A DNA stretch of 64,000 nucleotides from Streptomyces violaceusniger Tu 4113. Its GTDB lineage: Bacteria; Actinomycetota; Actinomycetes; Streptomycetales; Streptomycetaceae. The stretch is taken from assembly GCF_000147815.2 (NCBI RefSeq), contig NC_015957.1, positions 4,402,001 to 4,466,000 of the forward strand, read 5' to 3'. Within the stretch, counting starts at the first letter, position 1. Each line of letters starts with the position of its first letter. The position numbers were made by a program, and so were the translations under genes. The notes beneath the pieces are model-generated. The model searched no databases. It was given only the letters and a program-made list of their open reading frames with translations, and was not told the DNA's origin. Below are positions 34,871 through 44,466 of this stretch, one piece after another.

Positions 34871-36120
34871 CCCCCACCGACCGTACCCACCGCACTGTCG
34901 ACGTGCTGGTCATCGGCGCCGGACCGGCCGGACTCGCACTCGCCGCGCGGCTGGCCGCCGCGGGGGTGGACCGGGTCGAGGTCCTCGACCGCGAGCAGCA
35001 CGCGGGCGGCATTCCCCGCCACTGCCACCACACCGGATTCGGACTGCGCGATCTGCGCCGGCTGATGACCGGCCCCGACTATGCCCGCCACCACATCGCC
35101 GCCGCCATCCGCGCCGGAGCGGTGCTGCGCACCTCGGTCACGGCCACGGGCTGGGCGGCGGCGAGGACCGTGGACATCACCGGCCCGACGGGCCTGGAGC
35201 GAATCACCGCCACGGCCGTCGTCCTGGCCACCGGCGCCCGGGAACGCCCGCGCAGCGCCCGGCTGGTGCCCGGCACCCGGCCGGCGGGTGTTCTCACCAC
35301 CGGGCAGCTTCAGCAGGCCGTCCATCTGCACCATCAGCACGTCGGCCGACGCGCCGTCATCGTCGGCGCGGAACGCGTCAGCTACTCCGCGGTGGCCACC
35401 CTGCGCCGGGCCGGGGCCGACGTCGCCGCCATGGTCACCGACCAGCCCCGCCACCAGACCCACCCGGCGCGCCACCTCGGCACCCGGCTGCGTTATGGCG
35501 TTCCGCTGGTCACCGACGCCGCCGTGGCCGAACTGACCGGCCGAGGGCGGCTGGAGAGCGTGCGACTGCGGCACCGGGACGGCAGGACGGCGGCCGTCGC
35601 CTGCGACACCGTCGTGTTCACCGGCGACTGGATCCCCGACCACGAACTGGCCAGAAGCGCCGGGATCGCCCTCGACCCCGGCACCCGGGGCCCGGCTGCC
35701 GATGCCGAGTTCCGCACCGGCGGACCCGGGGTCTTCGCCGTGGGCAATCTGCTGCACCCCGTCGAGACCGCCGATATCGCCGCCCTCGACGGCCGGTTGG
35801 CTGCCGGGCCCGTGCTGCGCCATCTCGCCGGCCGGCCGTGGACCCCCGGGGCGCTGCCCGTGCGGGTCGAGGCGCCGCTGCTGTGGGTCTCACCCAACCG
35901 GATCGCCCCGGACGGGCCCCGCCCGCCGCGCGGCCGGTTCACCCTGCGCACCACGCGGTTCCTGACCCGGCCGGTGCTCACCGTCGGCCAGGACGGCCGG
36001 ACACTGCACCGCGGGCGCCTTCCCCGCACGGTGGCGCCGGGCCGGCCGTTCCACGTGCCCGCCGACTGGATCGCCGCGGCCGACGCACACGGCGGCCCCG
36101 TACGCATCACGGTGGACTGA
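34867..36120 (+). CDS. GlpB-like FAD/NAD(P)-binding oxidoreductase
   Basis: 417-residue flavoprotein with FAD motif DVLVIGAGPAGLALAARLAAAG, a CHHTGFGLRDL segment, TAVVLATGARERPRSARL, a second nucleotide fold (GRRAVIVGAERVSYSAVATL) and FAVGNLLHPVETAD near the end of the domain. It resembles the HcnB/GlpB-type subunit that accepts electrons from a GlpA-like partner. The ATGA overlap with the preceding gene indicates stoichiometric co-translation, so the two likely form one complex. No GlpC-like membrane iron-sulfur subunit follows; the last ~90 residues, rich in Arg/Pro, have no recognised domain. Confidence 0.78.
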   Translation: MTPTDRTHRTVDVLVIGAGPAGLALAARLAAAGVDRVEVLDREQHAGGIPRHCHHTGFGLRDLRRLMTGPDYARHHIAAAIRAGAVLRTSVTATGWAAARTVDITGPTGLERITATAVVLATGARERPRSARLVPGTRPAGVLTTGQLQQAVHLHHQHVGRRAVIVGAERVSYSAVATLRRAGADVAAMVTDQPRHQTHPARHLGTRLRYGVPLVTDAAVAELTGRGRLESVRLRHRDGRTAAVACDTVVFTGDWIPDHELARSAGIALDPGTRGPAADAEFRTGGPGVFAVGNLLHPVETADIAALDGRLAAGPVLRHLAGRPWTPGALPVRVEAPLLWVSPNRIAPDGPRPPRGRFTLRTTRFLTRPVLTVGQDGRTLHRGRLPRTVAPGRPFHVPADWIAAADAHGGPVRITVD

Positions 36121-36146
36121 CCGGATCTCGCTGGACTGACCGGCCC

Positions 36147-36536
36147 TCAGCCGATGTCGCCTGGCGTACCGCGCAGCCGCTCCATCTCGCGCCGGTCGCG
36201 CTTGGTGGGACGGCCCGTCCCGCGGTCGCGCAGCCCGATCGGCACGGTGTGCTCGCGCGGCGGCGGAGGCGGGCTGTTGTCGACGAAGCACTCCGCGGCC
36301 ACCGGCGCGCCGACCCGCTTGCGCACGATGCGCGAGACGACCACGACCCGGTCGCGCCCCGCATGGCGCAGCCGCACCTCGTCTCCGGGCCGCACCGTGT
36401 GCGCGGGCTTGACGCGCTCGCCGTTGATCCGGACGTGCCCCGCGCGGCAGGCCGAGGACGCCATGGAGCGCGTCTTGGTCAGCCGCACGGACCAGATCCA
36501 GCTGTCCACCCGTACGGACCCCTCGTCTGAAGCCAT
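36147..36536 (-). CDS. S4-domain RNA-binding protein (Hsp15/HslR-like)
   Basis: 129-residue protein with an N-terminal S4 domain ([39 protein letters not shown]) and a basic C-terminal tail ([16 protein letters not shown]), the Hsp15 plan. Hsp15 binds stalled 50S subunits carrying peptidyl-tRNA. A TAGAGT -10-like box ends 6 nt before the ATG and no ribosome-binding site is seen, so the mRNA may be leaderless. Divergent from lpd. Confidence 0.85.
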   Translation of the reverse strand: MASDEGSVRVDSWIWSVRLTKTRSMASSACRAGHVRINGERVKPAHTVRPGDEVRLRHAGRDRVVVVSRIVRKRVGAPVAAECFVDNSPPPPPREHTVPIGLRDRGTGRPTKRDRREMERLRGTPGDIG

Positions 36537-36566
36537 ACCCCGACTCTAATGTCTAAGGTGCGACGC

Positions 36567-37967
36567 ATGAGCGCACATTTCGACGTGGTGGTTCTGGGAG
36601 CCGGCCCGGGCGGCTATGTCGCCGCGATCCGCGCCGCCCAGCTTGGCCTGACCACGGCCGTCGTCGAGGAACGCTACTGGGGCGGCGTCTGCCTGAACGT
36701 GGGCTGCATCCCGTCCAAGGCCCTGCTGCGCAACGCCGAGCTGGCCCATCTGTTCATCCATGAGGCCGAGAACTTCGGCATCCGGGTGAACGGCGAGGTG
36801 ACCGTGGACTACCGCGACGCGTTCGAGCGCAGCCGCAAGGTGGCCGACGGACGGGTCAAGGGCGTCCACTATCTGATGAAGAAGAACAAGATCACCAAGT
36901 ACGAGGGACGGGGCACCTTCACCGGGCCCCACGAGCTGCGGGTCACCCTCACCGAGGGTGACACGGAGACGGTCACCTTCGACCACTGCGTCATCGCCAC
37001 GGGCTCGCTCACCAATCTGCTGCCCGGCACCTCCCTCAGCGAGCGAGTGGTGACCTACGAGGAGCAGATCCTCGCCCCCACCCTGCCCGGCAGCGTCCTC
37101 ATCGCGGGCGCGGGCGCCATCGGCGTGGAGTTCGCGTACATCATGCACAGCTACGGGGTGCAGGTGACGCTGGTGGAGTTCATGGACCGGATCGTGCCCC
37201 TGGAGGACGAGGAGGTCTCCGCCGAGCTCACCCGCCGCTTCCGCAGGCTCGGCATGAACATCCTGACCTCCACCCGGGTGGAGGCGATCAACGACGCGGG
37301 CCCCGCGGTCAAGGTCATGGTGACCACGGGCGGCCAGCGGCAGACTCTGCAGGCCGCCCGGGTGCTGCAGGCCATCGGATTCCGGCCGCGGGTGGACGGA
37401 TACGGGCTGGAGCACACCGGCGTCCGGCTGACCGAGCGGGGCGCCATCGAGGTGGACGGCCTCTGCCGCACCAATGTGCCGCATATCTTCGCCATCGGTG
37501 ATGTCACCGCCAAGCTGATGCTGGCGCACGCCGCCGAGGCCATGGGCATCGTCGCGGCGGAGACCATCGCCGGGGCGGAGACCGTGGAGCTCGACTATGT
37601 GATGATCCCGCGCGCCACCTTCTGCCAGCCGCAGATCGCCAGCTTCGGCTGGACCGAGGCCCAGGCGCGGGAGCGCGGCTTCGACGTACGGGTGGCGAAG
37701 TTCCCGTTCACCGCCAACGGGAAGGCCCAGGGCCTCGGCGACCCGGTGGGCTTCGTGAAGCTCATCAGCGACGGCCGCCACGGCGAGCTGCTGGGCGGCC
37801 ATCTCATCGGCCCCGAGGTCACCGAGCTGCTGCCCGAACTCACCCTCGCCCAGCAGTGGGACCTGACCGTGCACGAGGTGGCTCGCAACATCCACGCCCA
37901 TCCGACCCTCAGCGAGGCGGTGAAGGAGGCCGTCCACGGGCTCGCCGGACACATGATCAATCTGTGA
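36567..37967 (+). CDS. lpdA: Dihydrolipoyl dehydrogenase (E3)
   Basis: 466-residue pyridine nucleotide-disulfide oxidoreductase that reoxidises dihydrolipoamide with NAD in 2-oxoacid dehydrogenase and glycine-cleavage complexes. FAD motif [19 protein letters not shown], redox-active disulfide CLNVGC (C42/C47), NAD motif [14 protein letters not shown], and the C-terminal active-site [10 protein letters not shown]. Length is standard. ATG at 36567 (AAGGTG upstream) is favoured over an ATG 18 bp earlier. No E1/E2 genes are adjacent, as is usual for streptomycete lpdA. Confidence 0.92.
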   Translation: MSAHFDVVVLGAGPGGYVAAIRAAQLGLTTAVVEERYWGGVCLNVGCIPSKALLRNAELAHLFIHEAENFGIRVNGEVTVDYRDAFERSRKVADGRVKGVHYLMKKNKITKYEGRGTFTGPHELRVTLTEGDTETVTFDHCVIATGSLTNLLPGTSLSERVVTYEEQILAPTLPGSVLIAGAGAIGVEFAYIMHSYGVQVTLVEFMDRIVPLEDEEVSAELTRRFRRLGMNILTSTRVEAINDAGPAVKVMVTTGGQRQTLQAARVLQAIGFRPRVDGYGLEHTGVRLTERGAIEVDGLCRTNVPHIFAIGDVTAKLMLAHAAEAMGIVAAETIAGAETVELDYVMIPRATFCQPQIASFGWTEAQARERGFDVRVAKFPFTANGKAQGLGDPVGFVKLISDGRHGELLGGHLIGPEVTELLPELTLAQQWDLTVHEVARNIHAHPTLSEAVKEAVHGLAGHMINL

Positions 37968-38032
37968 CCCCCGATGCCCCGCCCCGGCCGCCACCGGGTG
38001 TGCGACCCGGGGATATGCGTTAGACAGAGCAT

Positions 38033-40687
38033 GTGAAGGTGCGCTCGGCGCTGGGCTCGCGCAGTGTCGGCGGGCAGGTGTGCGCCCTGATGCTGATCAT
38101 CGTGACGCTCCTGGTGCTCGCCGCGGGTGCCACGCTGTCCCTCCAGGCCCGCGGCAGCGGGGACAGCCAGGCCCGGACCAGTGCCCTGACCGTCGCGCGG
38201 ACCGTCGCCCTCGCCCCCGGCGTCCAGCGGGCGCTGGAGTCCCGCAACCCCTCCACAACCCTCCAGCCCTATGTCGAGAAGCTCCGGCACCGGACCGACG
38301 TCGACTACATCGTGGTGACCTCCCCCAGAGGCGTCCGCTGGACCCATCCCAATTCGAAGATGCTCGGCAAGCACATCGGCCACAGCCTCTATCCGGCCAC
38401 GGCGGGCCGGACCTTCACCGACAGGCTCCCGGGCATCACCCGGTCGGCCCCCTCGATCCGTGCCGCCGTGCCGGTCACCGACGCCCGGGGCCGGGTGATC
38501 GGCATCGTCAACGCCGGGGTCTCCATCCCCTCCGTGGCCCGGACGGTCGGGCGCCAACTGCCGATGATCTACGGCTCCACGGCGCTCGCCCTCGTCCTGG
38601 GCGGGGGCGGTGCGGCACTCGTGGCCCGGCGGCTGCGGCGCCAGACCCACCGGCTCGGCCCCGCCGAGATCACCAGGATGTACGAACACCACGACGCCGT
38701 GCTGCGCAGCGTCAAGGAGGGGGTCCTGATCGTCGACGACGAGGGGCGGCTGCTGCTCGCCAACGACGAGGCGCTGCGTCTGCTGGGCCTCACGCCCGAC
38801 GCGCACGGACGGCAGATCACCGACGTCGGCCTGCCCCCGGAGCTCGCCGGACTGCTCGCCTCCGGCCGTGCGGCCACCGACGCGGTGTATCAGGTCGGGG
38901 ACCGGCTGCTGGCGGTCAACCAGCGCCCGGCGGAGCGGGGCGGAGCGCCCTGGGGCAGCGTCGCCACCCTGCGGGACGCCACCGAGCTGCGCGCCCTGAC
39001 GGACAAGGCCGACCGGGCCTACGCACGCCTCCAACTGCTGTACGAGGCCGGCGTCCGGGTGGGCAGCAGCCTCGACATGGAAGGGACCGCCCAGGAACTG
39101 GCCCGGGTCGCCGTGCCGCGCTTCGCCGACTACGCCACCGTCGATCTGCACGAGGCCGTACTGCGTGGCGAGGAGCCGGGCGGCCGGGACTCGCCGTTGC
39201 GCCGGGCCGCCTTCAGCGGCATCCGGCAGGACCCCCCGCTGCGCCATGTCGGCGAGCACGTCTCCGCCTTCCCCCTGGCCCAGCGGGCCGGCGGCACCGG
39301 CCGGGCGCGATTGTTCCCCGTGGGCGAGCTGCCGTCCTCGCCCGACTGGACGCCCCAGGCGGAGCGGCTGGGATGGGCGGTGGAGTACGGCATCCATTCG
39401 CTGCTGACCGTGCCGCTCAGCGCGCGCGGTGTCCGGCTGGGCCAGGTGGCGTTCTGGCGCTCGGGGGACGCCCCGCCATTCGACGAGGAGGACCGGTCCT
39501 TCGCCGAGGAGCTGGCCGGCCAGGCGGCCGTCGCCATCGACAACGCCCGCCGCTACGCGCGCGAGCACGCCACCACGCTGGCCCTCCAGGAGAGCCTGCT
39601 GCCGCGCGGCCGCCCCGAACAGCAGGCCGTCGTCGCCGCCCAGCGCTATCTGCCCGCCCCCGGCGGGGTGCGAGGCGACTGGTTCGACGTCATCCCCCTG
39701 TCGGGGGCCCGGGTCGCCCTCGTCGTCGGCGATGTCGTCGGCCACGGACTGCACGCCGCCGCGACCATGGGCCGGCTGCGCACCGCCGTGCTCAACTTCT
39801 CCGTCGTGGACCTTCCCCCCGATGAGCTGCTGGCCCGGCTCGACGACGTGGTCGACCTGGTCGACCGGGAGGAGACGGCCGTGAACGGCGGCGTCGGGGC
39901 GGCGGGGGCCACTTGTCTGTACGCGGTCTACGACCCGGTCTCCCGGCACTGCACCCTGGCGCGGGCCGGTCATCCGCCCCCGGCCCTGGTCCGTCCCGAC
40001 GGCTCCGTGACCTTCCTCGACCTGCCCGCAGGACCGCCGCTGGGACTCGGCGGCCGGCTCTACGAGACGACCGAGACGCAACTGCCCGAAGGCAGCCGCC
40101 TCGTCCTCTACACCGATGGGCTGGTCCGGGACCGCGAACGGGACCTCGTGACCGGGCTCGACCAGCTCCGTGACGCCCTCACCGATGTCGACCCCGACCC
40201 GGAGCGGGCCTGCGACGCCGTGATGGCCGCCCTGCTGTCGCCGCGCCGCACCGACGACGTCTGCCTGCTCATCGCCCGTACCACCGCGCTGGACGCGAGC
40301 CGGGTGGCCTCGTGGGAGCTGCCGTCGGACCCCGAAGTCGTGGGCCGGATGCGCGCGGCCGTCGCCCGTACCCTGGCCGACTGGAACCTGGAGGAGGCCG
40401 CCTTCACCACCGAGCTGGTGGTCAGCGAGCTGCTCGGCAACGCCATCCGGCACGCCGTCGGCCCCGTGCGGCTGCGCCTGATGCGCAACCGGGCGTTGAT
40501 CTGCGAGGTCGCCGACGGCAGTACCACCGCGCCGCATCTGCGCCGGGCGGCCACCACCGACGAGGGCGGACGCGGGCTGTTCCTCGTGGCCCAGATGGTC
40601 CAGCGCTGGGGCACCCGCTACACCAGCGACGGCAAGATCATCTGGACCGAGCAGGACCTTCCGGCCGCGGAACGCGCCCCGCGGTGA
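38033..40687 (+). CDS. Membrane sensor: Cache-PAS-GAF-SpoIIE phosphatase-HATPase
   Basis: 884-residue signalling protein. A TM segment (about 16-36), extracytoplasmic Cache-like domain (to about 170), second TM (about 177-197), PAS (about 213-325; GVLIVDDEGRLLLANDEALR), GAF (about 335-510), SpoIIE/PP2C phosphatase (about 535-740; GDWFDVIPLSGARVALVVGD, VVGHGLHAA) and C-terminal anti-sigma-type ATPase (about 765-875; SELLGNAIRHA, DEGGRGLFL). It can both dephosphorylate an anti-anti-sigma factor and phosphorylate or bind one, linking an external signal to partner switching. The GTG start has no ribosome-binding site. No sigma or antagonist gene is adjacent. Confidence 0.88.
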   Translation: MKVRSALGSRSVGGQVCALMLIIVTLLVLAAGATLSLQARGSGDSQARTSALTVARTVALAPGVQRALESRNPSTTLQPYVEKLRHRTDVDYIVVTSPRGVRWTHPNSKMLGKHIGHSLYPATAGRTFTDRLPGITRSAPSIRAAVPVTDARGRVIGIVNAGVSIPSVARTVGRQLPMIYGSTALALVLGGGGAALVARRLRRQTHRLGPAEITRMYEHHDAVLRSVKEGVLIVDDEGRLLLANDEALRLLGLTPDAHGRQITDVGLPPELAGLLASGRAATDAVYQVGDRLLAVNQRPAERGGAPWGSVATLRDATELRALTDKADRAYARLQLLYEAGVRVGSSLDMEGTAQELARVAVPRFADYATVDLHEAVLRGEEPGGRDSPLRRAAFSGIRQDPPLRHVGEHVSAFPLAQRAGGTGRARLFPVGELPSSPDWTPQAERLGWAVEYGIHSLLTVPLSARGVRLGQVAFWRSGDAPPFDEEDRSFAEELAGQAAVAIDNARRYAREHATTLALQESLLPRGRPEQQAVVAAQRYLPAPGGVRGDWFDVIPLSGARVALVVGDVVGHGLHAAATMGRLRTAVLNFSVVDLPPDELLARLDDVVDLVDREETAVNGGVGAAGATCLYAVYDPVSRHCTLARAGHPPPALVRPDGSVTFLDLPAGPPLGLGGRLYETTETQLPEGSRLVLYTDGLVRDRERDLVTGLDQLRDALTDVDPDPERACDAVMAALLSPRRTDDVCLLIARTTALDASRVASWELPSDPEVVGRMRAAVARTLADWNLEEAAFTTELVVSELLGNAIRHAVGPVRLRLMRNRALICEVADGSTTAPHLRRAATTDEGGRGLFLVAQMVQRWGTRYTSDGKIIWTEQDLPAAERAPR

Positions 40688-40755
40688 CACCGGCCCGTAC
40701 GGACCGGGCCCCCGGCCGCCGTCGACCGGCCCCGGCCACTGTCCGCGGCCCCCGT

Positions 40756-40777
40756 CACCCGCGTTCCGCCGCGGGTG
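40756..40777. terminator. Hairpin terminator between convergent genes
   Basis: CACCCGCG-TTCCGC-CGCGGGTG, an 8-bp perfect stem, located between the SpoIIE sensor gene and the metallo-hydrolase gene. Confidence 0.6.
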
Positions 40778-40780
40778 CCG

Positions 40781-41707
40781 TCAGGCCGACGCCGGCGCGC
40801 CCTCGCGCCGCTCCCACGCCACCTGGGCGAGGTCGGCCATGGTGGCCACGAGATCCGCCGCCTCATCCGTGCCGTTCAGATGCCGGTACTCCGAGCCCAC
40901 CGTGATCACCAGCCGCTCGGGCAGGCCCAGCGCCGGATAGGTGTTCTCGGCGATGAGGGTGCGGGCGGCCTCCAGGGCCGGTACCCCTGCCGTGTGCAGC
41001 TGCCGGGTGCGGTCCCGCAGATGCTCCAGATAGCCGACGTGGCCGCGGACCCCCTCCCGGTCGAGGACCGGCCCATGGCCGGGGACGATCACCTCGGCCC
41101 CGGTCGCGAGCACCCGCTCGCAGGCGAAGATGACATCGCCGGTGAACGCCACCTTCTGTTGCGGCAGATACGCCACCAGATCGCCCGCGGTGTGCGCGGA
41201 CGGCAGACTGAACAGCCGCACCGGCACCTGGCCCACCCGCAGGTCGAGTTCGCCCACGAAGGTGAGCGTCGGCTCGACCACCTCGGTGCCGGACCAGTCG
41301 AACCGCCCGAAGTGCCGCTGGAGATACCAGCCGAGCGGAGTCGCCGGATCGCTGCCGTGCACCAGGGCGTGCAACTGCTGCGGCGAGGGCTCGTACTCGA
41401 TATGGCCGAGTGCCTCGCGGGTGGCGACGATCTCCGCGTCCGGTACGACCTCCGCGCCCCACAGGTGGTCGCCGTTGGCATGGGTGACGATCACCCGCTC
41501 GATCCGGGCTCCGTCGGGCAGCAGGGCCCGGCTGCGTTCCAGGAAGTCACCGGCCATCCGCCGGTCGTAGGGGGTGTCGATCCAGGCGGCGGCGCCGTCG
41601 GGCGAGACGATCAGACCGCAGTTGGCCAGACCCCATCCGGCGCTCGGGGTGGGGGACCAGATGTGCACACCGTCGGCCACGGCGAGGAGGGGCGATTGCG
41701 AGATCAT
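40781..41707 (-). CDS. MBL-fold metallo-hydrolase
   Basis: 308-residue metallo-beta-lactamase-fold hydrolase. The metal motif is VTHANGDHLWG, that is H-x-N-x-D-H instead of H-x-H-x-D-H; further ligands are in SAHTAGD and FTGDVIF, with GHGPV near the C-terminal side. The Asn variant is known in a subset of the superfamily, so it is probably active. The substrate cannot be predicted. It is the last gene of a same-strand run (echA20-ipdABC-gltD), separated from gltD by 160 bp, so co-transcription is possible but not shown. Confidence 0.8.
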   Translation of the reverse strand: MISQSPLLAVADGVHIWSPTPSAGWGLANCGLIVSPDGAAAWIDTPYDRRMAGDFLERSRALLPDGARIERVIVTHANGDHLWGAEVVPDAEIVATREALGHIEYEPSPQQLHALVHGSDPATPLGWYLQRHFGRFDWSGTEVVEPTLTFVGELDLRVGQVPVRLFSLPSAHTAGDLVAYLPQQKVAFTGDVIFACERVLATGAEVIVPGHGPVLDREGVRGHVGYLEHLRDRTRQLHTAGVPALEAARTLIAENTYPALGLPERLVITVGSEYRHLNGTDEAADLVATMADLAQVAWERREGAPASA

Positions 41708-41866
41708 GGACGCACACTATTCCCGCGCCGCGCGCCCGCGGCAGGCGGCCCGCCCTCCGGGAGCCGGTGGCCGGACGCGTCGCGCTCCAGGTGTGCCGGT
41801 GTCCGTGTGCGCGGGTGTCGGCCACCGGTGTCGGCCACCTGCGCCGGCCACCGCGGCGCCGCCCCG

Positions 41867-43369
41867 TCAGGCCGTCATCGGGCGGTCGGCCGCCCCGACC
41901 GGCGCCGGGAGCGTCGTGGAGCCCGCGAGATAGCGGTCCACGGCGGCCGCGGCGGAGCGGCCCTCGGCGATGGCCCAGACGATCAGCGACTGGCCACGGC
42001 CCGCGTCGCCCGCCACGAACACCCCGTCCGCGCCGGTGGCGAAGGACGCGTCGCGTGCGACGGTGCCGCCCTCGTCGAGCTCCAGCCCGAGCTGGTCGAA
42101 CAGCCCGCTGTCCGGCTCCGGGCCATGGAAGCCGAGGGCCAGCAGCACCAGATCCGCCCGGAGCACCCGCTCCGTGTCCGGGCCGGGCTGCCCGTCGGCC
42201 CGGGCCCCGATGAGGCGCAGTGCCCGGACGCCGCCCTGCGGCCGCTCCGCGTCCGGTGCCGTCCCCTCGAAGCGGACGGTGGCCGCGGAGAAGACCCGCG
42301 CGTCCACGTCCGCCTCCGGAGAGGCCGCCAGCTCCCGCGCCTCCTCATGGGCGGCGGACATCCGGTAGATCTTGGGGTAGGTGGGCCAGGGTTCGCCGTC
42401 GGCCCGTTCGTCGCCGGGCCGGGGGTGGATGTCCAGTTGGGTCACGGAGGCGGCGCCCTGCCGCAGCACGGTGCCCAGGCAGTCCGCGCCGGTGTCCCCG
42501 CCGCCGACGATGACCACATGTTTGCCCTCGGCGGTGATCGGCGGCCGGGCGTAGTCGCCCTCGCGCACCCGGTTGGCCATCGGCAGATACTCCATCGCCT
42601 GATGGATTCCGGCCAACTCCCTTCCTGGTACGGGGAGTTCGCGCCAGGCCCGGGCGCCCACCGCTATCACGAGCGCGTCGTAGCGCGCCCTGAGCTCGGC
42701 GGCGTCCAGATCGGTGCCGACGTCCACGCCGGAACGGAATTTGGTGCCCTCCGCCCGCATCTGCCCCAGCCGCCGGTCCAGATGGCGCTTCTCCATCTTG
42801 AACTCGGGGATGCCGTAGCGGAGCAGTCCGCCCACCCGGTCGTCGCGTTCGTACACCGCCACGGTGTGTCCCGCGCGGGTGAGCTGCTGGGCCGCGGCCA
42901 GGCCCGCGGGCCCCGAGCCGATGACGGCGACGGTCCGGCCGGACAGCCGCTCGGGTGGCTTGGGGGTCATATATCCGCTCTCCCAGGCCCGGTCGGCGAT
43001 GGCCACCTCGACGTTCTTGATGGTGACCGCCGGCTGGTTGATGGCCAGCACACAGGCGCTCTCACAGGGGGCCGGGCAGAGCCGGCCGGTGAACTCGGGA
43101 AAGTTGTTGGTCGCGTGCAGCCGCTCGCTCGCGCGCAGCCAGTCGTCACGGGAGACCAGGTCGTTCCACTCCGGGATGAGGTTCCCCAGCGGGCAGCCGT
43201 CGTGGCAGAACGGGATGCCGCAGTCCATGCAGCGGTCCGCCTGGGCGTTGATGATCGGCAGCAGGGCGCCGGGGGCCTGGACCTCGTTCCAGTCCCGCAC
43301 CCGCTCGTCCACCGGACGGCGGGGCGGAAGACGACGGGGTGTGGTGAGGAAACCCTTGGGATCGGCCAT
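41867..43369 (-). CDS. Glutamate synthase small-subunit-like NADPH oxidoreductase (GltD-like)
   Basis: 500-residue flavoprotein with the GltD plan: N-terminal cysteine-rich cluster domain (CMDCGIPFCHDGCPLGN and LCPAPCESAC), FAD motif VAVIGSGPAGLAAAQQLTRAG, NADPH motif VVIVGGGDTGADCLG, and the C-terminal FVAGDAGRGQSLIVWAIAEG. GltD normally passes electrons from NADPH to the large subunit GltB, but no gltB is adjacent. It begins 38 bp after the ipdC stop on the same strand, so it may be a paralogue recruited as an electron donor for the neighbouring catabolic genes (speculation). A genuine gltD with gltB elsewhere is the alternative. Confidence 0.82.
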   Translation of the reverse strand: MADPKGFLTTPRRLPPRRPVDERVRDWNEVQAPGALLPIINAQADRCMDCGIPFCHDGCPLGNLIPEWNDLVSRDDWLRASERLHATNNFPEFTGRLCPAPCESACVLAINQPAVTIKNVEVAIADRAWESGYMTPKPPERLSGRTVAVIGSGPAGLAAAQQLTRAGHTVAVYERDDRVGGLLRYGIPEFKMEKRHLDRRLGQMRAEGTKFRSGVDVGTDLDAAELRARYDALVIAVGARAWRELPVPGRELAGIHQAMEYLPMANRVREGDYARPPITAEGKHVVIVGGGDTGADCLGTVLRQGAASVTQLDIHPRPGDERADGEPWPTYPKIYRMSAAHEEARELAASPEADVDARVFSAATVRFEGTAPDAERPQGGVRALRLIGARADGQPGPDTERVLRADLVLLALGFHGPEPDSGLFDQLGLELDEGGTVARDASFATGADGVFVAGDAGRGQSLIVWAIAEGRSAAAAVDRYLAGSTTLPAPVGAADRPMTA

Positions 43370-43407
43370 GATGACCTCCCACTACCCGTGTCATGGTCTG
43401 GCCGCTT

Positions 43408-44466
43408 TCACCCCACTGTACGACCGCGGGTCAGCCGGTCCAGGGTCTCGGCGGCCTCGGCCATGATCCGGTCCACGAGATCCGTGCAACTGGGCAGATC
43501 CTCGATCACCCCGGCCACCTGTCCGGAGGCCATCACCCCCGTGTCGGTGCGGCCGTCCACCATCGACGCCTTGAGCAGCATCGGGGTGGTGGCGGCCAGC
43601 AGGACCTGGCTCCAGGTGAGGTCCTTGCCGTGCCGCATGGCCAGCCCGTCGCGCACCATCCGCGGCCAGCTCAGCCCGGCCAGCCGCCGGAAGGCGGCGG
43701 CGTGGCGCACGGCGCGCAGCAGCGCGGCGGTGCGGCCGGAGCGCTCCAGGGAGTCGACCAGTTCGCTGCGGAGCATCCGGTGCGGGAGCCCGTCCACCGC
43801 CGTGGTGACGGTGACGTCGGTGACCGCCGCCGCCAGATAGCGCGCCTTCACGGCGTCCGGGACCGTGCTGTCGGAGGTGAGCAGGAACCGGGTGCCCATC
43901 GCGATCCCCGCCGCCCCGTAGGCGAGCGCGGCCGCCAGCCCCCGTCCGTCGTGGAAGCCGCCCGCGGCCACGACCGGGATGTCCACCGCGTCCACGACCT
44001 GGGGGAGCAGCACGGTGGTGGCCACCTGTCCGGTGTGGCCGCCGCCCTCGGCGCCCTGCACCAGCACCGCGTCCGCGCCCCAGCCCGCGACCTTCTCCGC
44101 ATGGCGCCGGGCGCCCACGGACGGGATGACCACCACGCCCGCGTCCTTCAGCCGGTCGATCAGTTCGCGCCTGGGGGCCAGCGCGAACGAGGCGACCCGC
44201 ACCCCCTCCTCGACGATGATCCGCACCCGCTCCCCGGCGTCCCCGGCATCGGCGCGCAGATTGACACCGAAGGGCGCGTCGGTGCGGGCGGCCACCTCGC
44301 GGACGGCCGTGCGCAGCCGCTGGGGCGACATGGTCGCGGAGGCCAGGATGCCCAGCGCCCCGGCGTTCGCCACCGCCGACACCAGCCGGGGTCCGGCCAC
44401 CCAGCCCATGCCCGTCTGGACGAGCGGGTGGCGCACCCCGACGAGCCTGGTCAGCGGGGTGTCCAT
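43408..44466 (-). CDS. ipdC: IpdC-like flavin oxidoreductase (nitronate monooxygenase fold)
   Basis: 352-residue FMN protein of the nitronate monooxygenase/IpdC class: VGVRHPLVQTGMGWVAGPRL, GADAVLVQGAEGGGHTG, VVAAGGFHDGRGLAAALAYG and GIAMGTRFLLTSDS are typical phosphate- and flavin-binding stretches. In M. tuberculosis the homologue next to ipdAB is IpdC, an NADH-dependent reductase needed for steroid C/D-ring degradation. ATG at 44466 shares one base with the ipdB stop (TGATG), showing translational coupling. The name rests on the conserved neighbourhood more than on sequence alone. Confidence 0.8.
   Translation of the reverse strand: MDTPLTRLVGVRHPLVQTGMGWVAGPRLVSAVANAGALGILASATMSPQRLRTAVREVAARTDAPFGVNLRADAGDAGERVRIIVEEGVRVASFALAPRRELIDRLKDAGVVVIPSVGARRHAEKVAGWGADAVLVQGAEGGGHTGQVATTVLLPQVVDAVDIPVVAAGGFHDGRGLAAALAYGAAGIAMGTRFLLTSDSTVPDAVKARYLAAAVTDVTVTTAVDGLPHRMLRSELVDSLERSGRTAALLRAVRHAAAFRRLAGLSWPRMVRDGLAMRHGKDLTWSQVLLAATTPMLLKASMVDGRTDTGVMASGQVAGVIEDLPSCTDLVDRIMAEAAETLDRLTRGRTVG

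Noticed and set aside
40781..41707. Metallo-hydrolase inactivated by H-x-N-x-D-H instead of H-x-H-x-D-H
   Set aside because: The Asn form of the motif is common in one branch of the superfamily and the remaining ligands are present, so inactivity is not implied.
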